This document shows positions 48,724-58,133 of a DNA stretch of 64,000 nt, piece by piece. A program made the position numbers and the translations under genes. A model generated the notes under the pieces. That model ran no database searches. It saw nothing but the letters and a program-made list of their open reading frames with translations, and was not told the DNA's origin. This stretch comes from Corynebacterium silvaticum (GTDB lineage: Bacteria > Actinomycetota > Actinomycetes > Mycobacteriales > Mycobacteriaceae): positions 186,001 through 250,000 of the forward strand of contig NZ_SDQO02000003.1 in the NCBI RefSeq assembly GCF_004382825.2, read 5' to 3'. Numbering within the stretch: the stretch's first letter is position 1; each line of letters starts with the position of its first letter.

Positions 48724-49303
48724 CTACGACTGATTGCTATTTCTATAGATAAAATTGCGCACCTTGGTCGTGGAATTGATAAAAGGCTTACACGACACGA
48801 TCACATCGCCTTTCTTGGCCTTTAGCGCGCCCCACCCTCTGCTAAAGACCTCATAAAGAGGCACTGTCACGGTCAACGTCACGGCCCATTTCACCGGGCC
48901 AATAGAGAATGTGACCTCAAATAATTCTTCCAAAGCATTTTTCCCGCGCAGCGAAAACCCGCTCAAAACAACCAAGACGGCAAAAATAATGGTCAGCCCT
49001 AAAAGGAACAATCTTTCGGGCGCAAAAGACTCACTAGCAGGCACTATGCGGTGCCCTCCCCTATACATCTCCCTGCCCCCCCAGGCCACGAGAAACAAAA
49101 ATGGAAAGATTTAACAACAAAATAATTTCTATGACCACGCTGCCGGCTGCATGACTATTGTCGTTCTCGCTTATCGCAGCGACAATATCCCAGGAAAAGA
49201 ACACCATGGCGATAATGAGAGAAGAGAAAATAATGTAATACCGTCGCCGGAAACCAATCTTTTTCTCCAGTTGATCATTCACGTTGTTTTCCCGATCTCG
49301 CAT
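48724..49303 (-). pseudogene. small multi-helix membrane protein, frameshifted
   Basis: The reconstructed product is about 193 residues with four helices. The frame breaks near 49102: a T5 run reads SIFVSRGLGG, while T6 gives SIFLFLVAWGGREMYRGG and continues to 48724. A G7 run follows closely and is another possible site. I recognise no family. It is adjacent to the CPBP gene and shares its orientation. Confidence 0.62.
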
Positions 49304-49417
49304 TAATTGAGGCTCTAATTACCACGGAACCTACGTTTTTAGAGACTTTAGCCTAGAAGCCTCAGCGGAAGTTAGCAAAATTGGGCGGCTGCCGCCCCAA
49401 CAGCCCAAACCACAAAC

Positions 49418-49469
49418 GCCTGTTTTAGCCCGCGCAACACCCTATCGGTCTGCATGGGCTAAAACAGGC
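49418..49469 (-). terminator. serine protease gene terminator
   Basis: Perfect 14-bp arms GCCTGTTTTAGCCC (49418-49431) and GGGCTAAAACAGGC (49456-49469) with a 24-base loop. It lies about 40 bases after the protease stop. Confidence 0.75.
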
Positions 49470-49509
49470 TTATTGTCTTACTCGTATAGAAAGCCTACCG
49501 CTTGGCGCG

Positions 49510-50391
49510 TTAGCTCTTAGCGCCCTGCTTCTTGTTGGAAAGTCGCGAATACGCCGCGATGATTGCCAAGAGGACTACCGCCCCGGCCCCGTACCAAGGT
49601 GCACGACCGCCATGCTGCTTTGGAGCAATATCTTCTGGAAGATCTGCGGCCTCGGTCTGCAGAACGCCTTCGCCTTCTCCCTTGATGGTGTCTTCAATCC
49701 ACTTCTTCTGTTCTATAACCGTGGTGTAAAAGCCACCCGGAGCAGGCTTATCTGGGTTTTCGCTCACTGCACCCGCAGTGGCTACGCCGGCAAGTTTTCC
49801 GTCAACAAACAACGGGCCGCCGGAGTCTCCCGGCTGGATGCCGCCGCCGTCGACGATGGACACATGCGCCAACTTAGTCTGCTTTGACTTCGCATCTCCG
49901 AAAATCTCCACGACCGATATCTTGGAGGAGGGTAGCTTGCCCTCCGCAGCCAGTTTAGAAGAGCTACTCCAACCATACAGTCGGCCTTCTGCTCCCACGG
50001 TTATCTCTTTTTCCGGCAGCTTTGCTGCAGAAACGTCCTCGACCTGCTGCGCCAAATGCGCCAAAGCGATGTCGCCGGAAGGCGCAAAGACCCAGCCATC
50101 AATATCGTATTCAGCGGTATCAGGAGCCTGGCCTACGCGGGCTTTGCCGCCACTCGGATCTTCTAGCGCAAAACAGTGCCTTGCGGAAATCACCCAACGC
50201 TCGTTAAGCAAGGTTCCCGTGCAGTCGCCAAACTGGCCGGCTTTTCCTAAGCTCAGCGCCACCACAGAGCGGCTTTCCTCATTAACAGGTGCCGCCTCAG
50301 CGCCTTCCAATGCGTGAGAGGCCGGAGCGCTCAGCATTACAAGACCTGCACTTGCGATCACACTAGCTACGCAACGGTTAAATCGTTTCAT
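49510..50391 (-). CDS. membrane-anchored trypsin-like serine protease
   Basis: Predicted 293-residue exported protease. A signal peptide ends near SHA-LEG (residue 27). The catalytic triad is His72 (SARHC), Asp107 (GDIAL) and Ser190 (GDSGGP). A C-terminal helix (about 265-282) followed by SNKK would hold it at the membrane. I chose the ATG at 50391; longer starts overlap the preceding gene. The intergenic distance of about 45 bases suggests cotranscription with the acyltransferase-like gene. The substrate is unknown. Confidence 0.87.
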   Translation of the reverse strand: MKRFNRCVASVIASAGLVMLSAPASHALEGAEAAPVNEESRSVVALSLGKAGQFGDCTGTLLNERWVISARHCFALEDPSGGKARVGQAPDTAEYDIDGWVFAPSGDIALAHLAQQVEDVSAAKLPEKEITVGAEGRLYGWSSSSKLAAEGKLPSSKISVVEIFGDAKSKQTKLAHVSIVDGGGIQPGDSGGPLFVDGKLAGVATAGAVSENPDKPAPGGFYTTVIEQKKWIEDTIKGEGEGVLQTEAADLPEDIAPKQHGGRAPWYGAGAVVLLAIIAAYSRLSNKKQGAKS

Positions 50392-50437
50392 CTTATTTTT
50401 CTTACCTTTCATACTCTGTAAAAAATCCCTGACTACC

Positions 50438-51412
50438 TCAATTGACAGACTTTTGTTTCTTTTCCTCAGAGCTGTCCGGCATAGCTGCGTCCGTGGACGT
50501 GCGAGCAGGTGTTGGAACAATCGTGTGGATCAGAATCCGGATAAGGCTTTCTAGCGGACCGCGCTTGAAGAACTTGGCCCAGATAATTGCAAAAATTATT
50601 CCGACGACGACAGAGAGAAGAGCAAAGATGTTCGACGTTTGAACGATGTTCTTATAAAGGTATTCGGCGCTTACCACGTGAGCCACGTACATAGTCAAAG
50701 ACATCATTCCAAAAACGGTGAGCGGACGCAGAACGCTTGCGTTGGCCTTTTCCCCTAGGAAGAAGCACGAAGCCAAAACAGCGGTGCTGGCGCCCAGGCA
50801 TAGGATCATATTTCCGACGCCGCCAGTGTGACCCACAAAGGAGAAGAAGCTCGGGGGCTCTACGTTAAGCCTTGCGTACAGACCAACGATCGTTATAACG
50901 AGTCCGGAGACACCCCAAATAACCCTATTTTTATTATTCTGCAAAACCTGAAACAGGATCATGCCGCCGACCATAAAGGCGAGCCACCCCAGCATCGAGT
51001 ACGGCTCATAAACAGTCGTCCATTGATTCTTAGCAGCGGCAGCCAGAATAAGCAGGACGAGCAATATCGCCTGGTACTGGATGCGAATTTTAGGAACCCA
51101 GAAGAGCAGCACCATGGAAGCACCCATGATGACCAAAATGATTTGGATGCTCACGGCAAAAGAAACCAGCGCCACGCCAATCAGCAGGACGAGCAAGCCC
51201 CTAGTGATAAGACGCAGATAGGTAATCTTTCCCGGTCTCTCCGAGATAATCACCATGGTGATACCGGCGACCACAGCAAACAGAGAAGACGCGATACCCG
51301 AGCTTAAAATTTTACCCACCCATGAGAGTTCTGCGGTGTGCGTAACTATCATTCCGATAATTGCGATCGCACGGGCTAGGTCGAGGCCTATTATTCTATT
51401 CTTCGTTTCCAA
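50438..51412 (-). CDS. multi-TM acyltransferase-like protein (DUF1624/DUF418 type)
   Basis: Predicted 324-residue protein with nine or ten helices. The N-terminal RIIGLDLARAIAIIGMIVTHT is characteristic of membrane acyltransferases of the heparan-glucosaminide N-acetyltransferase-like and DUF418 groups, with His21 as a possible active residue. Such proteins transfer acyl groups to sugars or lipids at the membrane. The exact family and substrate are uncertain. The C-terminal 35 residues are charged and disordered. Confidence 0.78.
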   Translation of the reverse strand: METKNRIIGLDLARAIAIIGMIVTHTAELSWVGKILSSGIASSLFAVVAGITMVIISERPGKITYLRLITRGLLVLLIGVALVSFAVSIQIILVIMGASMVLLFWVPKIRIQYQAILLVLLILAAAAKNQWTTVYEPYSMLGWLAFMVGGMILFQVLQNNKNRVIWGVSGLVITIVGLYARLNVEPPSFFSFVGHTGGVGNMILCLGASTAVLASCFFLGEKANASVLRPLTVFGMMSLTMYVAHVVSAEYLYKNIVQTSNIFALLSVVVGIIFAIIWAKFFKRGPLESLIRILIHTIVPTPARTSTDAAMPDSSEEKKQKSVN

Positions 51413-51649
51413 AGGTACTTATCCTTCTCCGAGTTTTTTAACTATGCCGAGCTGCTTCATATCAGCTGAGCCGCCAGAATTTTTATCCTAAAATCGAATT
51501 ATGTGAATTTGATGGGGTTTAAGTGGCAATAACATCATTAGGAAGTTCCAAATAAATGAAGAAAATTCACCAAAGAGATGCAAGTCATAAAGCGCAGCTA
51601 TACGACGCAGAAATCAGATCGCCCATAGCCATATATTTCCATAAAAATG

Positions 51650-51678
51650 CACCTCAGGCGTTTTTTATGCCTGAGGTG
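51650..51678 (-). terminator. terminator of the MacAB-like operon
   Basis: Perfect 10-bp arms CACCTCAGGC (51650-51659) and GCCTGAGGTG (51669-51678). On the minus strand a T5 tract follows. It is about 30 bases past the permease stop. Confidence 0.87.
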
Positions 51679-51709
51679 TATCGTCAATCTGAGCCGTGAC
51701 TTCCGCTGG

Positions 51710-52982
51710 CTACTCGTAGCGTAATGCTTCAATCGGGTTCAGCTTAGCGGCCTTATTTGCCGGGTAGTAACCGAAGAATAGGCCAATTGCCAAAGAGAAA
51801 CCTAAGGAAAGCAGGATGCCGCCGATTGGTGGAAGCACAAACTCCTTGAGCAGATACGAGCCAATCATGCCCGTAGAGCCGCCCAGGAATACTCCGAGGG
51901 CACCGCCGATGGAACAAATAATCATCGATTCGACGATAAACTGCAGTTTGATGTCGCGTCGTCGAGCTCCCAGAGCCTTTCGGACACCGATCTCCCTGGT
52001 TCGCTCCGTGACTGTGACCAACATAATGTTCATCACGCCGATGCCGCCCACCAAGAGGGAGATACCAGCGATAGCAGAAACCACCGCGCTGATGTTCTTC
52101 AGCGTAGAGTTAAACGACTTCACCGTAGACTTATTGTCCTGCAGCTTTGCGTGGTACTCAGAATTATCTGCGTAGTGAGCATCCAACACGCGTTGCAGGA
52201 TCTGCCGCACGTGAGCCTCGTCAGCACCTTGTGCGATACGCACAGATACGGAATCCCACGCAATGGGCTTATCGTTAAAGCGCGACTGAATGGTGTAAGG
52301 AACATACAGGTTGGACTGTGCGCTACCGCCAAACAGGCCACCGCTCGACTTCTCTTGGTTGATATACACCTACGACGATCAAAGACGTGATGGTTCCATT
52401 AGGAAGGCTCGCTTCAATTTCTGCGCCAATGGCCTTCTTTGGATCATTACCAAACAACTGCTCCAAGGTCATCGGAGAAATAACCGCTACCGAGCGCTCA
52501 CCAGTGGTGTCTTCCTCAGTAAAGACGCGGCCATAATCTGCAGTTATCTTCTTTATCTTAAGAAAATCGCTGTTGACCGGCAGGACCGTAGACTGCTCTT
52601 CACGTATTCCGTATCCCAAGTTCACAGACTGATGATTGAACTCACCAACACTTATTCCCTCAATGCTGTTGCCCGCTGCGTTTTTTAGCTGGGCAATCAG
52701 ATCCGGGGTCAGCTTGGCAGAATCCTCAACTGTACCGACACCCTGGAAGCCACCTTCCGCCGGCGCGGCCGTCTTGCTGCGCTCCGATACCTGAATGGTC
52801 AGGTCGTTAATTCCGGCTTCTGCCAAGGACTTACTCGTCTGCGTCTGCAACGATTTACCCAAGGTCAAAATCGCAATCACAGAAGCGATACCGACGATAA
52901 TTCCCAGCAGGGTGAGCAGCGAACGCATCTTGTTCACGCGGAGGCTGCCCAACGCTAGGGAAATTGATTCGCCAAAGGTCAT
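51710..52982 (-). pseudogene. MacB-like ABC permease, frameshifted
   Basis: The reconstructed product is about 424 residues. It has one N-terminal helix (MRSLLTLLGIIVGIASVIAI), a periplasmic MacB core, and three C-terminal helices with the conserved [21 protein letters not shown] and [11 protein letters not shown] blocks. The frame changes near 52368: VVGVY is followed in another frame by [10 protein letters not shown] 2-base loss in a GT-rich stretch or a 1-base gain would explain it. The ATG overlaps the ATPase stop (TAATG). Confidence 0.85.
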
Positions 52983-53720
52983 TAGTGCCCCTCCCCTAAG
53001 GTGTTACCGTCCACAATTACACCGTCGGTCATCGTAACAACGCGAGTGGTCTTAGCGGCCAGCTCGGGGTTGTGGGTAATAAAGAGTATTGTCTTGCCAA
53101 AGTCCTGGTTAAGGCTATGGAAAAGATCCATGACCATGCGCCCGGTGTGGGAGTCAAGGGCGCCGGTTGGCTCGTCGGCAAGCAAAAGCGGAGGCTCATT
53201 CGCCAGGGCACGCGCAATAGCCACGCGCTGCTTCTGACCACCGGAAAGCTCAGCAGGATTATGCTGCATGCGCTCGTCCATGCCGACCATAGCCAGCAGC
53301 TCTTCTGCCCGCTCAATCCGCTCTTTTTTGGGAACGCCGGCCGGCGTACATCATGGGCATCTCGACGTTCTTCAGCGCCGAAATACGGCCAATAAGGTTG
53401 AAGCTCTGGAACACAAAGCCAATGTTGCGGCTACGGTGATGCGCTAGCTCATCTTCGTCGAGAGTTAAAACGTCTGTTCCGTTAAAGAGATACTCGCCCT
53501 CGGTCGGCTGATCGAGCAAGCCGATGATATTCATCAGCGTCGATTTACCAGAGCCAGACGCACCGACGACAGAGACGAACTCATTGCGGAAGACATCAAA
53601 ATTAACGCCAGGCAGGATCGTCAATTCACTTTCATGTCCAATATTGAAAGTTTTGACGATATCCCGCATCGAGATAAGTGAATCTTGATTATGCGAAGTT
53701 TCTGAAGCGGTAATGCTCAT
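52982..53720 (-). pseudogene. MacB/LolD-type ATPase, broken by 4-bp duplication
   Basis: The reconstructed product is about 244 residues. Walker A GASGSGKST and the Q-loop region lie before the break; signature LSGGQKQRVAIARAL and Walker B LLLADEPTGALD lie after it. At 53337-53344 the plus strand reads CCGGCCGG. Removing one CCGG restores MYAGVPKKERIERAEELL. A tandem duplication of this kind is unlikely to be a homopolymer read error. The ATPase is therefore probably truly inactive, along with its frameshifted permease. Confidence 0.87.
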
Positions 53721-53723
53721 CAC

Positions 53724-55514
53724 TTAGTTGCCTTCAACAATCGCATTTTGCTGCATACTGACAGAAGTACCAATCATGTCCTTGTACTTGGAAGCCTGGT
53801 TAAGGACCTTGTCTCCTGGCTTGAGCTCGCCACCAGTGATTTCTGCGATGATGTCGTTGGTGCTTCCAACAGTCACGGTACGAGCCTCAACCACAGAAGC
53901 GCCATCTTTATCTGCAAGAACGAGCACCTTCTTGGTGTTACCGTCCTGGTACACAGCCTCAGCGGGCAGCTTGATGGTTTCACGATTCTTATCAATGTTG
54001 ACCCGTGCCTTGACGGTACCGCCGATGAGCAAGCCGTCCCGGTTTCCGGTCAGCTCAATTTCAACAGGATACAAAGGCTTTGCCTTGCTTGCGTTTTCTG
54101 CGTTAGCAGCTGGGAGCTTAGCCACGTTGACGATCTTCTTGATGCGTCCCTCGAAGGTCTTGGTGCCGCTCGACGTGGAGGTCAGGCTCACTTTGTCATT
54201 AACGCGCAGCTTAGCGACGTCCGCCTCTTTCACGTTTGCGTTAACAATCAAGGAAGAATCATCACCGATAGTAACCAGGCCTTCACCGGCGGCAGGCTTA
54301 CCCTGCTGAGCAGGAACAGCCATGACAACACCAGAGAAAGGCACACGCACGTCAGAGGAATTGATGTCTAGCTGCAGCTTGTTCAAGGTCAGTGCGGATG
54401 AATCCTGAGCAGTGTTAGCGCCACGCCATGCTTGGTTGATGGCCAACTCATGCTGCGCAAGCTGCTGCTGCACTGCGAACTCAGCGGCTGCAGCGTTGGT
54501 AGCTGCCTCTTTGTGAGATTCAAAAGCATTTGCGACGCCGCGCTGAGAGTCACTCAACTCGCGATCCACCGTGGCGAGGGTAGCGATGTAGTTACGCTCA
54601 GCTTCTGTAAGCTGACGCTGTGCGCCGTTGAGTTTGACCAGAGAGTCAGCGCTACCGATCACGGACTCAACAACAGACTGCCCCGTTCCAGAAGGAGACT
54701 GGTTGCGGTTCTGCATCTGCGACTCAAGTGCAGAAATCTGGGAATCGAGCTCGCTCTTCTTATCGTCCTGAGCCTTGTCACGCTCTGCCTTAAGCTCTTC
54801 CAGGCGTGCCTTATCCTGAGAAGAGTCGTCGTTATCCTGCGAGCTACGGGCGATACCAAAAGCCGTTACTGCGCCGGTCCTCGCGGCGTCGAGAGCAGCG
54901 GAGAACAGCTGGTCGCGGGCCTGCTTCACTGCAGCGTCCTGGCTACGCAGCTCTGGGGTGTTCGCATGCTGACGGTCCCAAGCCTTGCGCTCAAAAGCCT
55001 GCTGGGCCTTGATATATTCCTCGTTCGCCTGGCGCTTCTGGGCGTTGGCACTGTTAATCTCAGTGTTCAACCCCTGATCCAGGCGGCTCTTTAGCTGGTC
55101 ATACTGCTGCTGAGCAGTCTCCGCCTGGGCCATCGCCTGGTTCAGACTCTGGGCTGCCGTGGCACGCTGGGTGGCCAGCTCAGTTTTAGCGGTCAACGTA
55201 TCAATCTTGGCCAACAGCTGGTCGGTGGACACCTTATCGCCCACCTTGGTGGAGATGCTGGCAACAGGACCGGTGAGGTGCGTGTACAAGGTTGCAGTAC
55301 GGATGGGCTCTACAGTGCCTTCCACCAAAACGCGGTTAGCAACCTCCGCAGACTCCAGCTGCGTGTACTCCGTGACAGGGATGACCTCGCCCTGCTCCTT
55401 GGGTGCAACAAAATATGCGCCTACTCCGACCAATGCCAACACCGACAGAAGCGGTATGAAAACTTTTTTCTTCTTTAACGTCGTCCAAGCTCGAGACGCG
55501 ACTGCGGCTGGCAT
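53724..55514 (-). CDS. MacA/HlyD-type membrane fusion protein
   Basis: Predicted 596-residue protein. An N-terminal helix (about 20-38) is followed by a first biotinyl-lipoyl half near residues 75-110 and a very long helical hairpin (about 110-385) with charged, glutamine-rich sequence. The second lipoyl half (VRVPFSGVVMAVPAQQG) and beta-barrel domains follow. It adapts an exporter to the periplasm-like space. I chose the ATG at 55514, which follows AAAGGACAGG. It is intact and opens the operon whose ATPase and permease are broken. Confidence 0.88.
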   Translation of the reverse strand: MPAAVASRAWTTLKKKKVFIPLLSVLALVGVGAYFVAPKEQGEVIPVTEYTQLESAEVANRVLVEGTVEPIRTATLYTHLTGPVASISTKVGDKVSTDQLLAKIDTLTAKTELATQRATAAQSLNQAMAQAETAQQQYDQLKSRLDQGLNTEINSANAQKRQANEEYIKAQQAFERKAWDRQHANTPELRSQDAAVKQARDQLFSAALDAARTGAVTAFGIARSSQDNDDSSQDKARLEELKAERDKAQDDKKSELDSQISALESQMQNRNQSPSGTGQSVVESVIGSADSLVKLNGAQRQLTEAERNYIATLATVDRELSDSQRGVANAFESHKEAATNAAAAEFAVQQQLAQHELAINQAWRGANTAQDSSALTLNKLQLDINSSDVRVPFSGVVMAVPAQQGKPAAGEGLVTIGDDSSLIVNANVKEADVAKLRVNDKVSLTSTSSGTKTFEGRIKKIVNVAKLPAANAENASKAKPLYPVEIELTGNRDGLLIGGTVKARVNIDKNRETIKLPAEAVYQDGNTKKVLVLADKDGASVVEARTVTVGSTNDIIAEITGGELKPGDKVLNQASKYKDMIGTSVSMQQNAIVEGN

Positions 55515-55873
55515 ACCTGTCCTTTCGGTCAACTCAAGCGCGAGTTGTTTTCAGTTTCAATTACACGCAACGGTTGAGAATATTAGTAGAAGACGTGCTT
55601 AAAATGAAGCTCAGACTATAACTTTCACATCATTCTTCTCCTCTGATTACTAGTCAATGCAATGCCGGTCACAGACCCGAATATGTCCGGCGTCACATGA
55701 CAAAAAGGGGAAGATAGGGCGTGATCAAGTAGCAAAATCAATGCGCATAGGCTTTTTACCCCCTCGACCGACCTTGCCACGGCTCCTCACACGCCATCAA
55801 GAAATTTTCCCTAACGCTAACTAAATGAAAACAAACGATAGCCTTAAATATTGTCAGCATTGGAGGTGGCGCC
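55515..55873. other. intergenic region upstream of MacA-like gene
   Basis: The region separates the MacA-like start from the nitrilase stop. It should contain the promoter of the exporter operon and the end of the nitrilase transcript. I see no clear terminator, repeat or gene in it. Confidence 0.4.
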
Positions 55874-56680
55874 TCAGTATTCATCCACACCCGATAAAAC
55901 GGGTAGAGCGGAGCGAACTTCAGAAAGATTCTCCGTGGATATATCTGCAATTAACAGCTCGACACCACCCCCAGCTTCCACCTTGCATGCACCATCTGGA
56001 CCGACAATCCGAGAAAACCCAATGCCCGTCGGCCCCTTCACCCCAGAGTCCGCCTGATCTACCGCCACCACAAAGCATGTTGAATCCAACGCCCGCGCAG
56101 AGGTAAGCAGCTGCCACTGCTCTTTCTTCCCTTCACCATTAGCCCAGCTGGCAGGTAAGAGGATGACCTCCGCCCCGCGCTGCGCAAGAGCCCGGAATTG
56201 GCCAGGAAATCGCACGTCATAGCAGGTGGCCAGGCCAAAGGTGATTCCCCCATAGGAGAAAGTAACCAGCTCTTCCCCAGGCTTAACGGTATGAGATTCC
56301 CGATAGCCGAAGGCATCGTACGTATGGATTTTGTTATAAACAACAGGATTTTTCACTCCCGGAAGAACAACAACCAACGTGTTATAGACCCTGTTGACGC
56401 TCTTCCCCTCAACCTCCACGGTATCCGCCGGAGTAAAGATCCCTACGACGATGCCGATACCAAGTTCATCGGATAGCTCCTTGAGCCTCCTCACAAAAGC
56501 ACCTAATATATCCTCAGAATTTACGTCCAGCCGACCGGTATCAAATGCTTGCATCGACGCCTCCGGGAAAACCGCCAGCCGCGCCCCCTGTCGTGCTGCT
56601 TGCCGTGACTGATCTTCAATCCGGCGCAAGTTCTCTTGTTTGTCGCCCGTAGCAGAAATTTGTGCCAACGCAATTCGCAT
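55874..56680 (-). CDS. carbon-nitrogen hydrolase (nitrilase superfamily)
   Basis: Predicted 268-residue amidase. The catalytic Glu40 (VFPEASM), Lys117 (VVYNKIH) and Cys153 (LATCYDVRFP) are all in family positions. The GDKQENLRRIEDQ start is typical of Nit1/Nit2-like branch members, which hydrolyse omega-amides or deaminated glutathione. No signal peptide is present. The exact substrate cannot be read from the sequence. It is intact. Confidence 0.92.
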   Translation of the reverse strand: MRIALAQISATGDKQENLRRIEDQSRQAARQGARLAVFPEASMQAFDTGRLDVNSEDILGAFVRRLKELSDELGIGIVVGIFTPADTVEVEGKSVNRVYNTLVVVLPGVKNPVVYNKIHTYDAFGYRESHTVKPGEELVTFSYGGITFGLATCYDVRFPGQFRALAQRGAEVILLPASWANGEGKKEQWQLLTSARALDSTCFVVAVDQADSGVKGPTGIGFSRIVGPDGACKVEAGGGVELLIADISTENLSEVRSALPVLSGVDEY

Positions 56681-56789
56681 ACCTCTATAGCCTAGGCCTC
56701 TTGTGGATAGTTTTCACTTAACTCACACATCTTTCCCGAGTCGAGCTGTTTGCTTGCACAGATCTCTCAGCGCGCGCACGCTACCCAGT

Positions 56790-57035
56790 ATGACCATGAT
56801 TATCCAGCCCGCGGCCCTCTCCCACTTCTTTTCTATCCCTCATGCCCACTCCCCTGTTCCGCGCATGGGACCAAGTGCCACAGCCTCTGCATTGGACGGT
56901 TTTCTTAGATCAGCAACACTCACTACCAGCAGGGATGAAGAAGCCATCACCGATCTACTCTCCCAGTTGCGCGAAACAATCGCTTTCTCCATAGAGATAG
57001 ACTCAGCCACCTCTCGCACACTCCAGGCGATGTGA
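56790..57035 (+). CDS. small protein upstream of DUF1023-type hydrolase
   Basis: Predicted protein of 81 residues, with a helical C-terminal half (DEEAITDLLSQLRETIAFSIE). Its stop overlaps the start of the next gene (TGATG), which supports it as a real coupled gene. The start is uncertain: the ATG at 56790 is chosen, but a GTG at 56703 is possible. In related actinobacteria a short helical protein often precedes a DUF1023 hydrolase. Its function is unknown. Confidence 0.6.
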   Translation: MTMIIQPAALSHFFSIPHAHSPVPRMGPSATASALDGFLRSATLTTSRDEEAITDLLSQLRETIAFSIEIDSATSRTLQAM

Positions 57036-58133
57036 TGTTCACATTAGAATCCCGGCAACTTCTAGATTCCGCCCACGCACTTTCAGCGTTTTCCCGCTCC
57101 GGACGCTCCGCTGCTCAAGATCTACGTTCCACGTGGAACCAAGGATTAGAGCAACTTTATGGAAGCGCCTTTGAGATCGCAGCTGTCACGCTCGCGCGCC
57201 GTTTAACTCGCTGGGTCGAGCCCCACAGGACGGCCTCATACATCGCACGCATCCTCTCCATCACCGCCAGACTCCAAAAAGAATTGGAACGTCATCACGA
57301 GTACGTACGCCTACTTCCACAACGCACCGTCGACGAATCCACCCTGCTCACCAGGGCAATCATGCACTTAGAAGAATTAGGAAAGCTTCTCGACGCCACC
57401 TGCGCCCACTCCATCACGCAGCTCGCATCTTTATGCACCGACGAAACCGACTATCCCCCAACTTCGCTCACTACCGCGCAGCTGCGCACCGATTTCCCAG
57501 ATGCCGAGATACTCCACTTAGACCCCCACCATGCCGTAGTTGCTTTTGGCGATGTGTCCACCGCCAGCTCCATCACCACCCTCGTAGCTGGAGTCGCCTC
57601 TTCCGACCCCACTACGTGGACAGAGAGCTTTCGACGTGCCCAACACGTATCCCACGTAACAGGCGGCGCGGCCGTCGCGTGGCTGGGGTACTCTGCACCC
57701 GCCCACGTCCCCGCCGCAATTGCTGCAGCCCCCACCGCCCGCGGAGCACAAGCATTAAAAGATTTTCAGTCCTCCTTACGCCGACGGAACCCGCAGGCCA
57801 AGCTGCTGGTGCTCGGACACAGCTACGGGTCTGTTGTCGCAGGCAAAGCAGCAGCAACCGGGTTAGACGCAGACACCCTTATCTTCGCTGGCAGCCCGGG
57901 TGTCTCCCCGACGATCAAACTCAATTCCAATTCCCCTCGCGTCATCTCAGCCCTCGGCTCCCTAGATCCCATCGGATTAACCGGGACGCAGGACGCAGTA
58001 CACAGCGCTACACGGAAAAGACCCCACTGCCGCTGGTTTCCCAGCCGAACAGTGGGGGATTCCCGGAGGCCATTCGAGTTATTTCACCAGCCCGCTTTTC
58101 CTCAAACGTCTTGCCCCGGAAGCACAGCGCTAA
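57035..58133 (+). pseudogene. DUF1023-type alpha/beta hydrolase, frameshifted near C-terminus
   Basis: The reconstructed product is about 366 residues. Residues 1-150 are helical (WXG100-like or scaffold part). The hydrolase domain has the nucleophile elbow GHSYGS near residue 265 and SPGVSP, DPIGLTG segments. Frame changes near 58010: the true end reads GKDPTAAGFPAEQWGIPGGHSSYF to a stop at 58131-58133, giving the catalytic histidine in GGHSSY. As read, the frame runs on antisense into adhA for 170 bases. The corrected end overlaps the adhA stop by four bases. Confidence 0.8.
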
